A stretch of DNA of 64,000 bases, from NCBI GenBank assembly GCA_902776185.1, contig CACYPH010000005.1:1-64000 (forward strand), given 5' to 3'. The position numbers and the translations under genes were made by a program. Positions within the stretch are counted from its first letter, which is position 1; the number at the start of each line of letters is the position of its first letter. Shown in pieces: positions 44,127-52,759 of this stretch. This DNA is from an uncultured Ruminococcus sp. (GTDB taxonomy: Bacteria; Bacillota; Clostridia; Oscillospirales; Acutalibacteraceae). The notes under the pieces were generated by a model, which saw only the letters and a program-made list of their open reading frames with translations, was not told where the DNA came from and ran no database searches.

Positions 44127-44155
44127 AAGGGCGGAGGAAACTCCGCCCCTTTTTC
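44127..44155. repeat. Hairpin between malG and the amylase gene
   Basis: Stem GGGCGGAG/CTCCGCCC, with CCCTTTTTC on the plus side. In the direction of the operon the trailing run is weak (CCCTTTCATT), so it may act as a partial terminator or RNA stabiliser. Confidence 0.55.
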
Positions 44156-44165
44156 GTAGGAATGA

Positions 44166-45032
44166 TTAGCCCTTTACGCCGCCGGCGGTAACGCCTTCAA
44201 CATAATATCTCTGCATGAACAGGAACAGGGCGGTAATCGGTACGGCAACGATAACGGAACCGGCGAGGAACTCGCGGTAGTGCTGGGACTTGTATTCCAA
44301 GCCGACCAGCTTTTGCAGACCGATCGCAACCGTATAATGTTCGGGACCCTGTGCGCCGACGATGATCTTCGCCAGAATGAAGTCTGTCCAAGGACCGATG
44401 AAGGAGGTCAGAACGGTGTATACCAGGATAGGCTTAGACATCGGAAGAATGATCTTCCAGAAGATCTGGTTTCTGGTAGCGCCGTCGATGGTCGCCGCTT
44501 CATCCAGCGCACGCGGGATGGTATCAAAGAAGCCTTTACTGATCTGATAGCCGAGACCTGCACCTGCAGAGTAGCAGATGATCAGAGCGACCTTGGGCAT
44601 AGCCAAAAGGCCCATCGCCTTCATCAGATAGTAGATAGCGATCATGGTCATGAAACCGGGGAACATACCCAGGATCATGCCGACGTTGATGAGGGGTTTT
44701 CTGGCCTTGAAGCGCAGACGGCTGAAGGCATAGGAAACCATAAGAACCGCAAGGGTGGAAATGATACAGCTGAAGATCGCGATGATAAATGTATTCATGA
44801 ACCACTGCGGGAAGTTAACTACGTTAGGATCGGGGGGGCTGAAAACTTTTGCATAGTTGTCCAGCGTCCACTCCTTGGGAATGATCGTGGTAGCAAGCTC
44901 CGCTTTACCGCCGCGGAAGGAATGCATGACCAGATAAACCAGAGGGGATACCCAGATAAGACCGAGGCCGCCGAGGAGAACGTAAATTAAAGCATTAACA
45001 ACGGTTCTACGCGCTTTATAACTTTTAATCAT
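44166..45032 (-). CDS. malG: Maltodextrin ABC transporter permease MalG-like
   Basis: 288 aa with six transmembrane helices. The cytoplasmic EAA loop that docks with the ATPase is DEAATIDGATRNQIFWKIILPMSKP-type (key part EAATIDGATRNQ). Its start overlaps the malF stop by 4 nt. No ATPase gene is in the cluster, so a shared MsmK/MsmX-type ATPase encoded elsewhere is expected. Confidence 0.93.
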   Translation of the reverse strand: MIKSYKARRTVVNALIYVLLGGLGLIWVSPLVYLVMHSFRGGKAELATTIIPKEWTLDNYAKVFSPPDPNVVNFPQWFMNTFIIAIFSCIISTLAVLMVSYAFSRLRFKARKPLINVGMILGMFPGFMTMIAIYYLMKAMGLLAMPKVALIICYSAGAGLGYQISKGFFDTIPRALDEAATIDGATRNQIFWKIILPMSKPILVYTVLTSFIGPWTDFILAKIIVGAQGPEHYTVAIGLQKLVGLEYKSQHYREFLAGSVIVAVPITALFLFMQRYYVEGVTAGGVKG

Positions 45033-46582
45033 GAGAATTCCTCCTCGTTCTTAGCAGACTTGGTAAGGTTGAACGTCAGCAGCGATACGGTCGCGCAGAC
45101 GATGAATACCAAGATACCGACAGCCGCCGCGGTATTATACTCGCCCGTACTCGTTGACATACGGAACAGCCATGTGACAAGCAAGTCGGTATAGCCTGCG
45201 TTATGTAGGTCAACGGAGCTTTGTTCACCGACCAACAGGTAGATAACGTTAAAGTTATTGATGTTGCCGATGAAGGTAGTGATCAGGTACGGAGTAGTGA
45301 CGAAGAGCATGTAGGGCAGGGTGATGCTGAAGAAGGTTCTCGTCGGGCCTGCGCCGTCGATGGTCGCACTCTCGTACAGATCCGCCGGGATGTTCATCAA
45401 AATACCGGAGGTGATCAGGATGGTGTAAGGAATACCGACCCAGATATTGACGACGATAACCGTCAATCGCGGTATCCATTTATTGGCGTTGCCAAGGAAG
45501 TCTATGTACTGGACCGTTCCGCCGTCTGAGGCGAGCCACCCAAGTCCTTTCAGGAGCTGGTTGATCGCGCCGAATTCGTTTCCTTCGAGCATCTGCTGCA
45601 TCAGAAGCAGAGATACGAACTGAGGAACCGCAACGGTGATAACGAACATGGTTCTCCACAGAGCCTTCAGCTTGATGCCCTTCTTGTTAATAAGCAGAGC
45701 AACGATCATGCCGAGGATGTAGTTGAGGACGGTAGCGCAGACAGCCCACAGCAGCGTCCATTTTGTCAATTCAATAAAGGTTTCGCCCTTGTTTGCGCCG
45801 CCGGTGGTCTGGAATACTTCCGAGAAGGTCTGCAGTCCGACCCAGCCGAAGAACGGGGTGCTCTTGGTGTAGTTGGTGAACGCAATCAGGATCATAAAGA
45901 TCAGCGGCATGATGGTGAACAGAGAGATGGTCAGGCAGGGGAACGAGAGAAGAGTGATGTGGAACTTCTCATCAGCGAATGCCTTCATTTCCTGTCCGAA
46001 TGTCGCGGGCTTTTCGCCTGCCGCGACCTGCTGCTCTACTTTATACGCAGACTTGACGCTTGCGAAGTAGATTACCAGGAATACCGCAATAATAATCAAG
46101 GTCATGACGCCGTAAAGCAACAGCTGCATGGAGTCGTCCGCTCTTACGTGAGCGACCGGACGTCCGTGAGAGATCGCAATACTTACGCCGTCTTTGTCAA
46201 CCCAGTAGTCTTCGCCGTTGAAGCCGATCGTGCCGCCGCTGAAGAAACCGAGGTTGTAGATTTTGTTTGCGCCGAAGAAAATCATAAAGGCAATGAACGC
46301 AACCTCTGTCGCGAGGAAGATCAAGCCTTTAACAATTTGGCCTTTCATCATGTTGCCGAAGCCCATGATGATATAGGAAAGTTTTGTAGCCCAGTCGCCC
46401 TTGACAAATCTGGAGAAGTAGCCCGCTACGCCCTTGCCGATGCCGAGACCGAGTTTCTTGAAGAATCTGCCGATAGCCTTGCAGATCTTGACGATGTTGC
46501 CCGGAAGCGCGATAAAGAAGGTCTTTAAGTTGTACCAGATTTTTTGGAACGGGTTGAGCTGTACATAATCAATATATTTCAT
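45029..46582 (-). CDS. malF: Maltodextrin ABC transporter permease MalF-like
   Basis: 517 aa, larger than a minimal permease. A cationic N-terminal extension with amphipathic helices, an early transmembrane helix and an extracytoplasmic segment (about 110-150) precede the six-helix core. The EAA loop is ESATIDGAGPTRTFF. It forms the channel with MalG. The permease resembles Streptococcus/Clostridium MalF/MsmF proteins in having an N-terminal extension. Confidence 0.92.
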   Translation of the reverse strand: MKYIDYVQLNPFQKIWYNLKTFFIALPGNIVKICKAIGRFFKKLGLGIGKGVAGYFSRFVKGDWATKLSYIIMGFGNMMKGQIVKGLIFLATEVAFIAFMIFFGANKIYNLGFFSGGTIGFNGEDYWVDKDGVSIAISHGRPVAHVRADDSMQLLLYGVMTLIIIAVFLVIYFASVKSAYKVEQQVAAGEKPATFGQEMKAFADEKFHITLLSFPCLTISLFTIMPLIFMILIAFTNYTKSTPFFGWVGLQTFSEVFQTTGGANKGETFIELTKWTLLWAVCATVLNYILGMIVALLINKKGIKLKALWRTMFVITVAVPQFVSLLLMQQMLEGNEFGAINQLLKGLGWLASDGGTVQYIDFLGNANKWIPRLTVIVVNIWVGIPYTILITSGILMNIPADLYESATIDGAGPTRTFFSITLPYMLFVTTPYLITTFIGNINNFNVIYLLVGEQSSVDLHNAGYTDLLVTWLFRMSTSTGEYNTAAAVGILVFIVCATVSLLTFNLTKSAKNEEEFS

Positions 46583-46611
46583 CAGTTCAACTCCCAGCTT
46601 GAAGTTATGTC

Positions 46612-46660
46612 TTTTATCGTCTGTTAAATGGAAACCGTATACTTAACAGACGATAAAAGG
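46612..46660. repeat. 17-bp perfect hairpin between malE and malF
   Basis: CTTTTATCGTCTGTTAA (46612-46628) and its exact complement TTAACAGACGATAAAAG (46644-46660) with a 15-nt loop containing GTATAC. It lies 30 nt before the malF start and may lower malF relative to malE expression. Confidence 0.8.
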
Positions 46661-46688
46661 GTATACAGTAACAAAGCAATTGTATGAG

Positions 46689-46722
46689 GGAGGGCGGACG
46701 CATTTCGGGCGCCGCCCTCCCG
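46689..46722. repeat. GC-rich hairpin after malE
   Basis: GGGAGGGCGG (46689-46698) and CCGCCCTCCC (46713-46722), 14-nt loop, 46 nt after malE. No T-run follows, so it fits a 3' stabiliser, as with the malE-malF REP of Escherichia coli, or a leaky terminator. Confidence 0.75.
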
Positions 46723-46768
46723 AAATCATTCAGCTAAATAGAGAGTTTGCCAAAAGCTGTCTCAAAGA

Positions 46769-48028
46769 TTATTCGTCCTTGATGCTGGCGATGGTCTTCT
46801 GGAAGTTCGCCTTAATGGTATCTCTGCTGTAGTCCTTGTCTTTCCAGAGGGTGTTACCCAAGGTAGCCATCGGAGACCAGAAGGTATCGGACATGTTAAC
46901 CTGAGCGACAGAGTTCTCGGACTGAGCCAGAGCAGCGGAAATGGAGGGGCTGTCTGTGACGGACTTGTCTTCCTTAGCCTTGGTGTTGGAGGGACCCCAG
47001 CCAAGACCCTCGGCACGCTTGATCTGAGATTCCTCGTTGGTGAGGAAGTCAGCCAGAGCCTGAGCAGCGTTCGGATACTCGGAAACAGCGTTTACGCCGA
47101 TGAGCTTGTAGCCGTGCAGAGAGATCATCTGCTTGTCTTCGCCCTTGATCTTGACGGTCGGGAGCTTAGCAGCGCCGTAGTTGTCGCCCAGAGCTTCCTT
47201 GATAGCGTTGGTATCCCATGTGCCGTCGATACCGGCAGCAACGATCTGAGGATCAGCAGCCATACCGGTCGGGATCTTAGCAACCTCAGAGGAGAGGAAT
47301 ACGTCACTGTAGTCGTGGAACAGGTTTGCGAATGCTTCCAGAGAATCGACAACTGCTTCTTCGTCGTAGCTGTTGAACTGCTGGGTGCCTTCTGCATCTG
47401 TGCCTTCCAGGGTCAAACCGCCGGTGAAGATGAAGATGCAGGAGTAGTAACCGTTACCGGCGTCCATGACGAACTTCTTACCCGCCTTGCGGCAAGCTTC
47501 GAGGATACCCTCGAAAGAAGCAGCCTGCTCGTCGGAGATGATGCTCTTGTCATAAACGAGGAAGTAACCGTTATCGTCGGTCTCGGGGAACGCATAGAGA
47601 GCGCCGTCGGAACCGGTAGCAGCCTTTACGGAAGCCTCGGAGTTACGATCGATGATATCATCGGGATCGAATACGGGAGCCAGGGCGTTCGCTGTCATCA
47701 GCTTGTTGAACTGGTCGCTTGCAAAACCGAAAACGTCAGCAGCAGCGTCCTTATCGTTCAGGACCTGAGTTGCAGCCTCAGATTCGCTCTGAACCTGTAC
47801 ATCGATGGTGATGTTCTTGTCGGAATGTTCCTTCTTGAATGCTTCGCAGAGTTCCTTGGTCAGGTCGATCGCCTTATCAGGAGCCCATACTAACAGCTTA
47901 GCGCCGTCCTCGATATCGATCGAAGCATCGCCGCCGTCGCTGGTTTTCTTATCGCCGCCGCCACCGCAGGCAACGAGGATAGAAGCCAGCATCAGTACTG
48001 CTAAAAGCAGCGCCAAAAACTTTTTCAT
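46769..48028 (-). CDS. malE: Maltodextrin-binding lipoprotein MalE-like
   Basis: 419 aa. Lipobox SILVAC (Cys at about 21) after a Lys/Leu signal, then a type I solute-binding fold: LLVWAPDKAIDLTKELCEAF, DVFGFASDQFNKLM, LYAFPETDDNGYFLVYDKSI and WGPSNTKA. It captures maltodextrins outside the membrane for MalFG. The start at 48028 follows GAAGGA; an in-frame ATG at 48100 lies at the promoter. First gene of the operon malE-malF-malG-amylase. Confidence 0.93.
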   Translation of the reverse strand: MKKFLALLLAVLMLASILVACGGGGDKKTSDGGDASIDIEDGAKLLVWAPDKAIDLTKELCEAFKKEHSDKNITIDVQVQSESEAATQVLNDKDAAADVFGFASDQFNKLMTANALAPVFDPDDIIDRNSEASVKAATGSDGALYAFPETDDNGYFLVYDKSIISDEQAASFEGILEACRKAGKKFVMDAGNGYYSCIFIFTGGLTLEGTDAEGTQQFNSYDEEAVVDSLEAFANLFHDYSDVFLSSEVAKIPTGMAADPQIVAAGIDGTWDTNAIKEALGDNYGAAKLPTVKIKGEDKQMISLHGYKLIGVNAVSEYPNAAQALADFLTNEESQIKRAEGLGWGPSNTKAKEDKSVTDSPSISAALAQSENSVAQVNMSDTFWSPMATLGNTLWKDKDYSRDTIKANFQKTIASIKDE

Positions 48029-48107
48029 AATGGATTTCCTTCTTTCAAAAATTTTTTTGTGAGGTTCGACCGAGAATCCGGACCGGCCGCACCTTATCAC
48101 TGTATAA

Positions 48108-48137
48108 ATTTTACCATAACCATGGGTGTGATTTCAA
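48108..48137 (-). promoter_or_regulatory. malE operon promoter
   Basis: TTGAAA (48132-48137), 18-nt spacer, TAAAAT (48108-48113) on the minus strand. The spacer contains CCATGGTTATGG, a possible operator core. Confidence 0.6.
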
Positions 48138-48430
48138 CTCCCTTTGTACTTTTTATCTAAAGCATTAATTATCTTTTTGATTTTTGTTGATTTTAACAAT
48201 TGAATTTTTATATTATGGGTATTTCTCACAAACAGCAGGTTTGTCATTTGTGCATTTCGGAAAATTTGCTTTTGTGCAACTTGTCAAACATATATCGGCA
48301 TAGGTCGGACAGTTCTTTGCAGGCGAGCTGTTTTTAATTCTAATTTCGAAACAAAACCGCTTTCTTACAAGCTGCTGCATTATTTTCGTATATTTTTACT
48401 AAAAGTGCCCGAAAGAGCAAAAATAGCACA
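48138..48430. other. AT-rich divergent intergenic region malE/murE
   Basis: About 290 bp with no convincing gene. AT-rich, lying between the malE promoter and the murE promoter. Confidence 0.5.
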
Positions 48431-48460
48431 TTGACATCCGCGTATATTTATATGTATAAT
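48431..48460 (+). promoter_or_regulatory. murE promoter
   Basis: TTGACA (48431-48436), 18-nt spacer, TATAAT (48455-48460). Confidence 0.75.
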
Positions 48461-48509
48461 ATAAGGGTATTTTGATCGGGACGGCTGCGTCCCGCTTTCG
48501 GAGGTTACG

Positions 48510-49988
48510 ATGAAACTATTAGAATTGATGCAGAAATGCGACTATATCACCGACTCGGGTTCGATCGATGTTGAGATCAAGGACGTCATCTATGACAGCC
48601 GCAAGGTCGTTCCGGGATGTGTATTCGTCGCATTGAAGGGATATAACGTAGACGGCCACAAATTCATTCCCGACGCCGTTGAGCGCGGCGCAAAGGCGCT
48701 GGTCGTCGAGGACACAGGGATCCGCTATGACGGCGTCACCACCATCCGCGTCAAGGATTCGCGCGCGGCGCTGGCGAGAATGTCGGTCGAATACTTCGGC
48801 AGACCCGCCGAACAGCTCAAGACGATCGCGGTCACCGGCACCAAGGGCAAGACCACGACCGTCGCGATGATCCGCTCGATCCTCGAGACCGCCGGTATCA
48901 AGACCGGCACTATCGGCACGCTGGGCATTCTGATCGGCGGCAGAATCTACAAAACCAACAACACCACGCCCGAAAGCTACGAGATCCAGCAGGCGATGCG
49001 CCGCATGATCGACGAGGGCTGCAAGGCGATGGTCATCGAGGCGTCGTCGCTGGGACTGAAATGGCACCGCACCGACGGGATCCTCTTTGACTACGGTATC
49101 TTCACCAATTTCTCCAGCGACCATATCGGCGACAGCGAGCACAAGGATATGGCGGAGTACCTCGCCTGCAAGAGCCTGCTGTTCAAGCGCTGCAAGCAGG
49201 GCATCATCAATATCGACGACGAGAATGCCGAGGCGATCATCGAGGGACACACCTGTTCGATCGAAACCTACGGCTACAGCGAAAATGCGGATCTGGTCGC
49301 GCACGGCGACGAGCTGGTTGCAAAATCGGGCTTTATCGGCGTTCACTTCAAGACCACCGGCGCAAAGGAGCTTGACGTCGACGTTGCGATCCCCGGCCGC
49401 TTCTCAGTATACAACGCGCTTGCGGCGATCGCCGTATGCCGTCACTTCGACATCGAGGACAAGGATATCCTGCGCGGATTGTCCGCCGTCAAGGTCAAGG
49501 GCAGGGTCGAGGTCGTACCCGTTCCCGGCAGCTACACCATGCTGATCGATTATGCGCACAACGCCGTATCGATGGAGAACGTGCTCAGCACCCTGAGAGA
49601 ATACAAGCCCCACCGCCTGATCACCATGTTCGGCGCAGGCGGCAACCGTCCGAAATCCCGCCGCTATGAGATGGGCGAGGTTTCCGGCAAGCTCTCTGAC
49701 CTTTCTGTCGTCACCGAGGACAACAGCCGCTATGAGGACGTGATGGACATCATCGCGGATATCAAGATCGGGCTGGATAAGGTAGGCGGCAACTATGTTG
49801 TCATCCCCAATCGCATCGATGCGATCCGCTACTGCATCGAGAACGCCGAGGACGGCGATATCATCGTGCTGGCGGGCAAGGGTCACGAGGATTATCAGGA
49901 GATCCGCGGCGTTAAGTATCACATGGACGAGCGCGAGATCATCGCCGATATCATCGACGACCGCTCCGACGACGAAAACCCGAACTGA
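48510..49988 (+). CDS. murE: UDP-MurNAc-tripeptide synthetase (MurE-type Mur ligase)
   Basis: 492 aa. Three Mur ligase domains: N-terminal UDP-binding (VIYDSRKVVPGCVFVALKG), ATP-binding VTGTKGKTTTVAMI, the NTTPES segment, and C-terminal LAGKGHEDYQEI. It adds the third residue to UDP-MurNAc-L-Ala-D-Glu. In meso-diaminopimelate enzymes the specificity loop is usually DNPR; here it is EDNSRYED, so the amino acid added cannot be assigned safely. It stands alone, away from the mur/fts cluster, and could be a paralogue. GGAGG precedes the start. Confidence 0.9.
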   Translation: MKLLELMQKCDYITDSGSIDVEIKDVIYDSRKVVPGCVFVALKGYNVDGHKFIPDAVERGAKALVVEDTGIRYDGVTTIRVKDSRAALARMSVEYFGRPAEQLKTIAVTGTKGKTTTVAMIRSILETAGIKTGTIGTLGILIGGRIYKTNNTTPESYEIQQAMRRMIDEGCKAMVIEASSLGLKWHRTDGILFDYGIFTNFSSDHIGDSEHKDMAEYLACKSLLFKRCKQGIINIDDENAEAIIEGHTCSIETYGYSENADLVAHGDELVAKSGFIGVHFKTTGAKELDVDVAIPGRFSVYNALAAIAVCRHFDIEDKDILRGLSAVKVKGRVEVVPVPGSYTMLIDYAHNAVSMENVLSTLREYKPHRLITMFGAGGNRPKSRRYEMGEVSGKLSDLSVVTEDNSRYEDVMDIIADIKIGLDKVGGNYVVIPNRIDAIRYCIENAEDGDIIVLAGKGHEDYQEIRGVKYHMDEREIIADIIDDRSDDENPN

Positions 49989-50063
49989 TCAGATTATATT
50001 TGGTATTTGCGACCGCCTCTTTCATTTTTATGAGAGAGGCGGATAATTTTTATTAAATATATC

Positions 50064-50092
50064 TTGACAAATTATATTTTATCAAATATAAT
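50064..50092 (+). promoter_or_regulatory. Promoter of the DtxR-family regulator
   Basis: Consensus TTGACA (50064-50069), 17-nt spacer, TATAAT (50087-50092). Confidence 0.8.
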
Positions 50093-50093
50093 T
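50070..50093. promoter_or_regulatory. Candidate operator for the DtxR-family regulator
   Basis: Perfect inverted repeat AATTATATTT-tatc-AAATATAATT covering the spacer and -10 of the regulator's own promoter, the usual position for autorepression. Confidence 0.6.
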
Positions 50094-50192
50094 AATACAG
50101 AAATCAGTTTGGGTGATTGATTTTTTGGCGCATATATAGTACAATATAATTGTTGCCGGCGATCAGTCCGGCTCAGACAGGAGGATGACCCT

Positions 50193-50558
50193 ATGCACTT
50201 ACAGGAATCCGGCGAGATGTATCTGGAAACGATACTGATTTTATCCGAACAAAAGAGCTTTGTCCGCGCGATCGATATCGGCGAACACATGGGCTTTTCT
50301 AAGCCGTCTGTCAGCAGAGCTGTCGGGCTGCTCCGCAGCGGCGGCTTTGTCACCGTCGGCGACGGCGGCGGAATCAGCCTGACCGATACCGGCAGAGAGG
50401 TTGCCGAGAAAATCTATGAACGTCATCTGCTGCTGACGCGCTTTCTCAAGGATCTCGGCGTCAATGAGGATGTTGCCGCTGAGGATGCTTGCAGGATGGA
50501 ACACGTGATCTCGGACGAATCTTTCACGGCGATCAAAAAGCATTTCCACTACGAATAA
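50193..50558 (+). CDS. DtxR/MntR-family metal-dependent repressor
   Basis: 121 aa. Winged-helix N-terminus (LQESGEMYLETILILSEQ, VRAIDIGEHMGFSKPSVSRAV) and a dimerisation/metal domain with ERHLLLTRFL, EDACRMEHVIS. Only the two N-terminal domains are present, as in MntR-type proteins. The metal (Mn or Fe) cannot be told. AGGAGG precedes the start. Confidence 0.9.
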   Translation: MHLQESGEMYLETILILSEQKSFVRAIDIGEHMGFSKPSVSRAVGLLRSGGFVTVGDGGGISLTDTGREVAEKIYERHLLLTRFLKDLGVNEDVAAEDACRMEHVISDESFTAIKKHFHYE

Positions 50559-50574
50559 CCCGACGCATGAAAAT

Positions 50575-50607
50575 CACCCACTACGGATACAATAACCGCA
50601 GTGGGTG
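50575..50607. terminator. Hairpin between regulator and thioredoxin genes
   Basis: CACCCACT...AGTGGGTG with an added CGG/CCG pair; T-rich flanks are weak (GTTTCTG and ATTTTCAT). Confidence 0.5.
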
Positions 50608-50630
50608 TTTCTGTAGAATATCAATGCAAA

Positions 50631-50948
50631 TCAGCCGACAAGCTTTTTGACGGTATCAAGGATCTCAGCCTTGGGACGGACGCCGATCATGCGCTCAGCC
50701 TCTGCGCCGTCCTTAAATACGATCAGGGTGGGGACGCTCATGATACCGAAATCCATCGCGATCCCGTCCGCCTCGTCGATATCGACCTTGTAAACGGAAA
50801 AGCTGCCGTCGCTCTCGGCGGCGATCTCCTCGACGATCGGGGACAGCATCTTGCACGGTCCGCACCATGTCGCAAAGAAATCGACCAGGGTGACGCCGTT
50901 TGCAATCGCTTGTTCAAAATTATTTTCTGTCAGATGTTCTGTTGCCAT
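50631..50948 (-). CDS. trxA: Thioredoxin
   Basis: 105 aa, a complete thioredoxin fold with active site FFATWCGPCKM and cis-Pro in MSVPTLIVF. It reduces cytosolic disulfides using the reductase encoded divergently 102 bp away. AGGAGG lies before the start. Confidence 0.96.
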   Translation of the reverse strand: MATEHLTENNFEQAIANGVTLVDFFATWCGPCKMLSPIVEEIAAESDGSFSVYKVDIDEADGIAMDFGIMSVPTLIVFKDGAEAERMIGVRPKAEILDTVKKLVG

Positions 50949-51050
50949 AATAATTTACCTCCTGTGTTTTTTATTATTGTAACACAATGATCCTTATAAA
51001 TCCATAGACAAACTATTAATTTTCCAATCTTCTGAAAGAGGTGTTACAGC

Positions 51051-51956
51051 ATGTATGATTTAGCGATTATCGGCGGGGGCGTTGCCGGGATGACGGCAGC
51101 GGTCTATGCCGCACGGTCGGGACTTAAGACCGTGATCATCGAGAAAGCCGGTTTCGGCGGACAGGCGGCGCTGACCGCAAAGATCGAGAATTACCCTTCG
51201 GTCAAGGAGATCGAGGGCTTTGAACTGGCGGCGAACATGAAAGCACAGGTCGACGCGCTGGGCGTCGAGAGCAAGTACGGCGACGTTACCCGCGTTGAAA
51301 AGAACGACGGGGTCTTCACGATCTCCACCCCCGTGGAAACGATCGAAGCGAAGGCGGTCATCATCGCGAACGGCGTGCGCCGCAGAGAACTCGGCATTGA
51401 GGGCGAGGAAAAGCTGCGCGGCAGGGGAATCAGTTGGTGCGCGGTATGCGACGGCGGGTTCTTCCGCAAAAAGAAGGTCGCAGTCATCGGCGCAGGCAAC
51501 TCGGCGCTGGGCGACGCGATCTATCTATCGAACCTCTGTGAGGAGGTCTATCTCATTTATCGCCGCCTTTACCCCACCGCAACCAAGAGCTATATGGATG
51601 CGCTGGAAAATATCGACAACGTTCATCTGACGCCGCGGCATATCCCGATCGAGATCAAGGGCGACAAGCGTGTCAGCGCGCTGACGGTCAAGAATCTCGA
51701 CACAGAGGAAGTCTATGATCTGGAAGTCAGCGGCATATTCGAGGCAATCGGACTGATCCCTGACAACGACGTCTTCGCGAACATCGTCGAGCTGGACGAG
51801 AACGGCTATATCCTGACGGACGACGAGATGCGCGCCAAGACCGAGGGACTTTTCGCGGCGGGCGACACCCGACAGAAGCACCTCAGACAGATCGTCACTG
51901 CCTGCTCGGACGGCGCGATCGCGGCGACTGCGGCGCATGAGTATCTGACACGATGA
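51051..51956 (+). CDS. trxB: Thioredoxin reductase-like FAD/NAD(P) oxidoreductase
   Basis: 301 aa. FAD-binding GGGVAGMTAAVYAARSG, redox-active CAVCDGG (CxxC, usual CATC), NAD(P)-binding VIGAGNSALGDA and the C-terminal FAD site LFAAGDTRQKHLRQI. It should transfer electrons from NAD(P)H to thioredoxin. In place of the NADPH-type HRR, the region after the second fold reads YLIYRRLYP. It overlaps the AlkD-like gene by 4 nt. Confidence 0.93.
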   Translation: MYDLAIIGGGVAGMTAAVYAARSGLKTVIIEKAGFGGQAALTAKIENYPSVKEIEGFELAANMKAQVDALGVESKYGDVTRVEKNDGVFTISTPVETIEAKAVIIANGVRRRELGIEGEEKLRGRGISWCAVCDGGFFRKKKVAVIGAGNSALGDAIYLSNLCEEVYLIYRRLYPTATKSYMDALENIDNVHLTPRHIPIEIKGDKRVSALTVKNLDTEEVYDLEVSGIFEAIGLIPDNDVFANIVELDENGYILTDDEMRAKTEGLFAAGDTRQKHLRQIVTACSDGAIAATAAHEYLTR

Positions 51957-52636
51957 CAGAGATTCAGAAAAGGCTTTTCGCCCTGCAGGATGCGGGATAT
52001 CGGGAGGGGTCGATCAAGCTGAATCCCTCCGTCGATCCCGACAGCATTATCGGTATCCGCATTCCCGCACTGCGCGCGTTGGCAAAGGAATTGAGAGGGA
52101 CGGCTCAGGCGGCGGATTTTATAGCCGATCTGCCGCACATCTACTTTGAGGAATACAGCCTGCACAGCTTTCTCTTAGCAAATATCAAAGATTTTGATAA
52201 GGCGATCAAGGAAACAGAACGACTGCTGCCGCATCTCAACAGCTGGGCGCTGACGGATTCGATGCGCTTGAAAGCATTCGACAAAGATCCCCGGCGACTG
52301 CTGCCGTATATCGACAAATGGATCCATGACAGCCATCCCTACACCGTGCGCTATGCGATCCTCTGCCTGATGAATCTGTTCCTCGACGAACGATTTGATG
52401 CAGGCTATCTCGATAAAGTCGCCGCTGTCAGGAGCGACGAATACTACGTCAACATGATGGTCGCGTGGTACTTTGCGACAGCGCTCGCAAAGCAGTACGA
52501 CGCGGCATTACCGTACATCAAAAGCCGCAAATTGGATAAGTGGACACATAACAAAGCAATCCAAAAGGCGGTGGAATCCTACCGCGTGACGGAGGATCAA
52601 AAAGCATATCTCAAAACGCTGAGAAGAAAAGCATAA
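51953..52636 (+). CDS. AlkD-like DNA alkylation repair HEAT-repeat protein
   Basis: 227-aa all-helical protein of the AlkD-like (DNA alkylation repair) family, built of HEAT-like repeats. Landmarks: GIRIPALRALAKELR, YFEEYSLHSFLLANI, LNSWALTDSM, SHPYTVRYAILCLMNLF and YYVNMMVAWYFATALAK. AlkD enzymes excise N3- or N7-alkylpurines; the NSWALTD segment corresponds to the catalytic NWDLVD region but lacks its first Trp-Asp order, so activity is not certain. It starts within the trxB stop codon. Confidence 0.85.
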   Translation: MTEIQKRLFALQDAGYREGSIKLNPSVDPDSIIGIRIPALRALAKELRGTAQAADFIADLPHIYFEEYSLHSFLLANIKDFDKAIKETERLLPHLNSWALTDSMRLKAFDKDPRRLLPYIDKWIHDSHPYTVRYAILCLMNLFLDERFDAGYLDKVAAVRSDEYYVNMMVAWYFATALAKQYDAALPYIKSRKLDKWTHNKAIQKAVESYRVTEDQKAYLKTLRRKA

Positions 52637-52638
52637 CT

Positions 52639-52674
52639 AAAGGCGGCGCAGAAAAACCTGCGTCGCCTTTATTG
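52639..52674 (+). terminator. trxB-alkD operon terminator
   Basis: 13-bp stem AAAGGCGGCGCAG/CTGCGTCGCCTTT with one G-T mismatch and a run of A/T after it. Confidence 0.75.
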
Positions 52675-52675
52675 T

Positions 52676-52759
52676 ATTCATTCGGTTACTCGCTCTGCTC
52701 GCACATTGATACAATTCCTCAGTCAGCTTCGCTGACAGCTCCCTTTACCAAAGGAAGCC
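52676..52759 (-). repeat. Solo copy of the DUF559-unit right end at the argF 3' end
   Basis: Bases 52705-52754 are identical to 16881-16930, and similarity continues over the adjoining ATTCGGTT..TCGCT..GCTC segment that precedes the nuclease start codon at 16854-16880. The argF stop TAA and its last four codons lie inside this repeat. No nuclease gene is attached. Confidence 0.8.
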
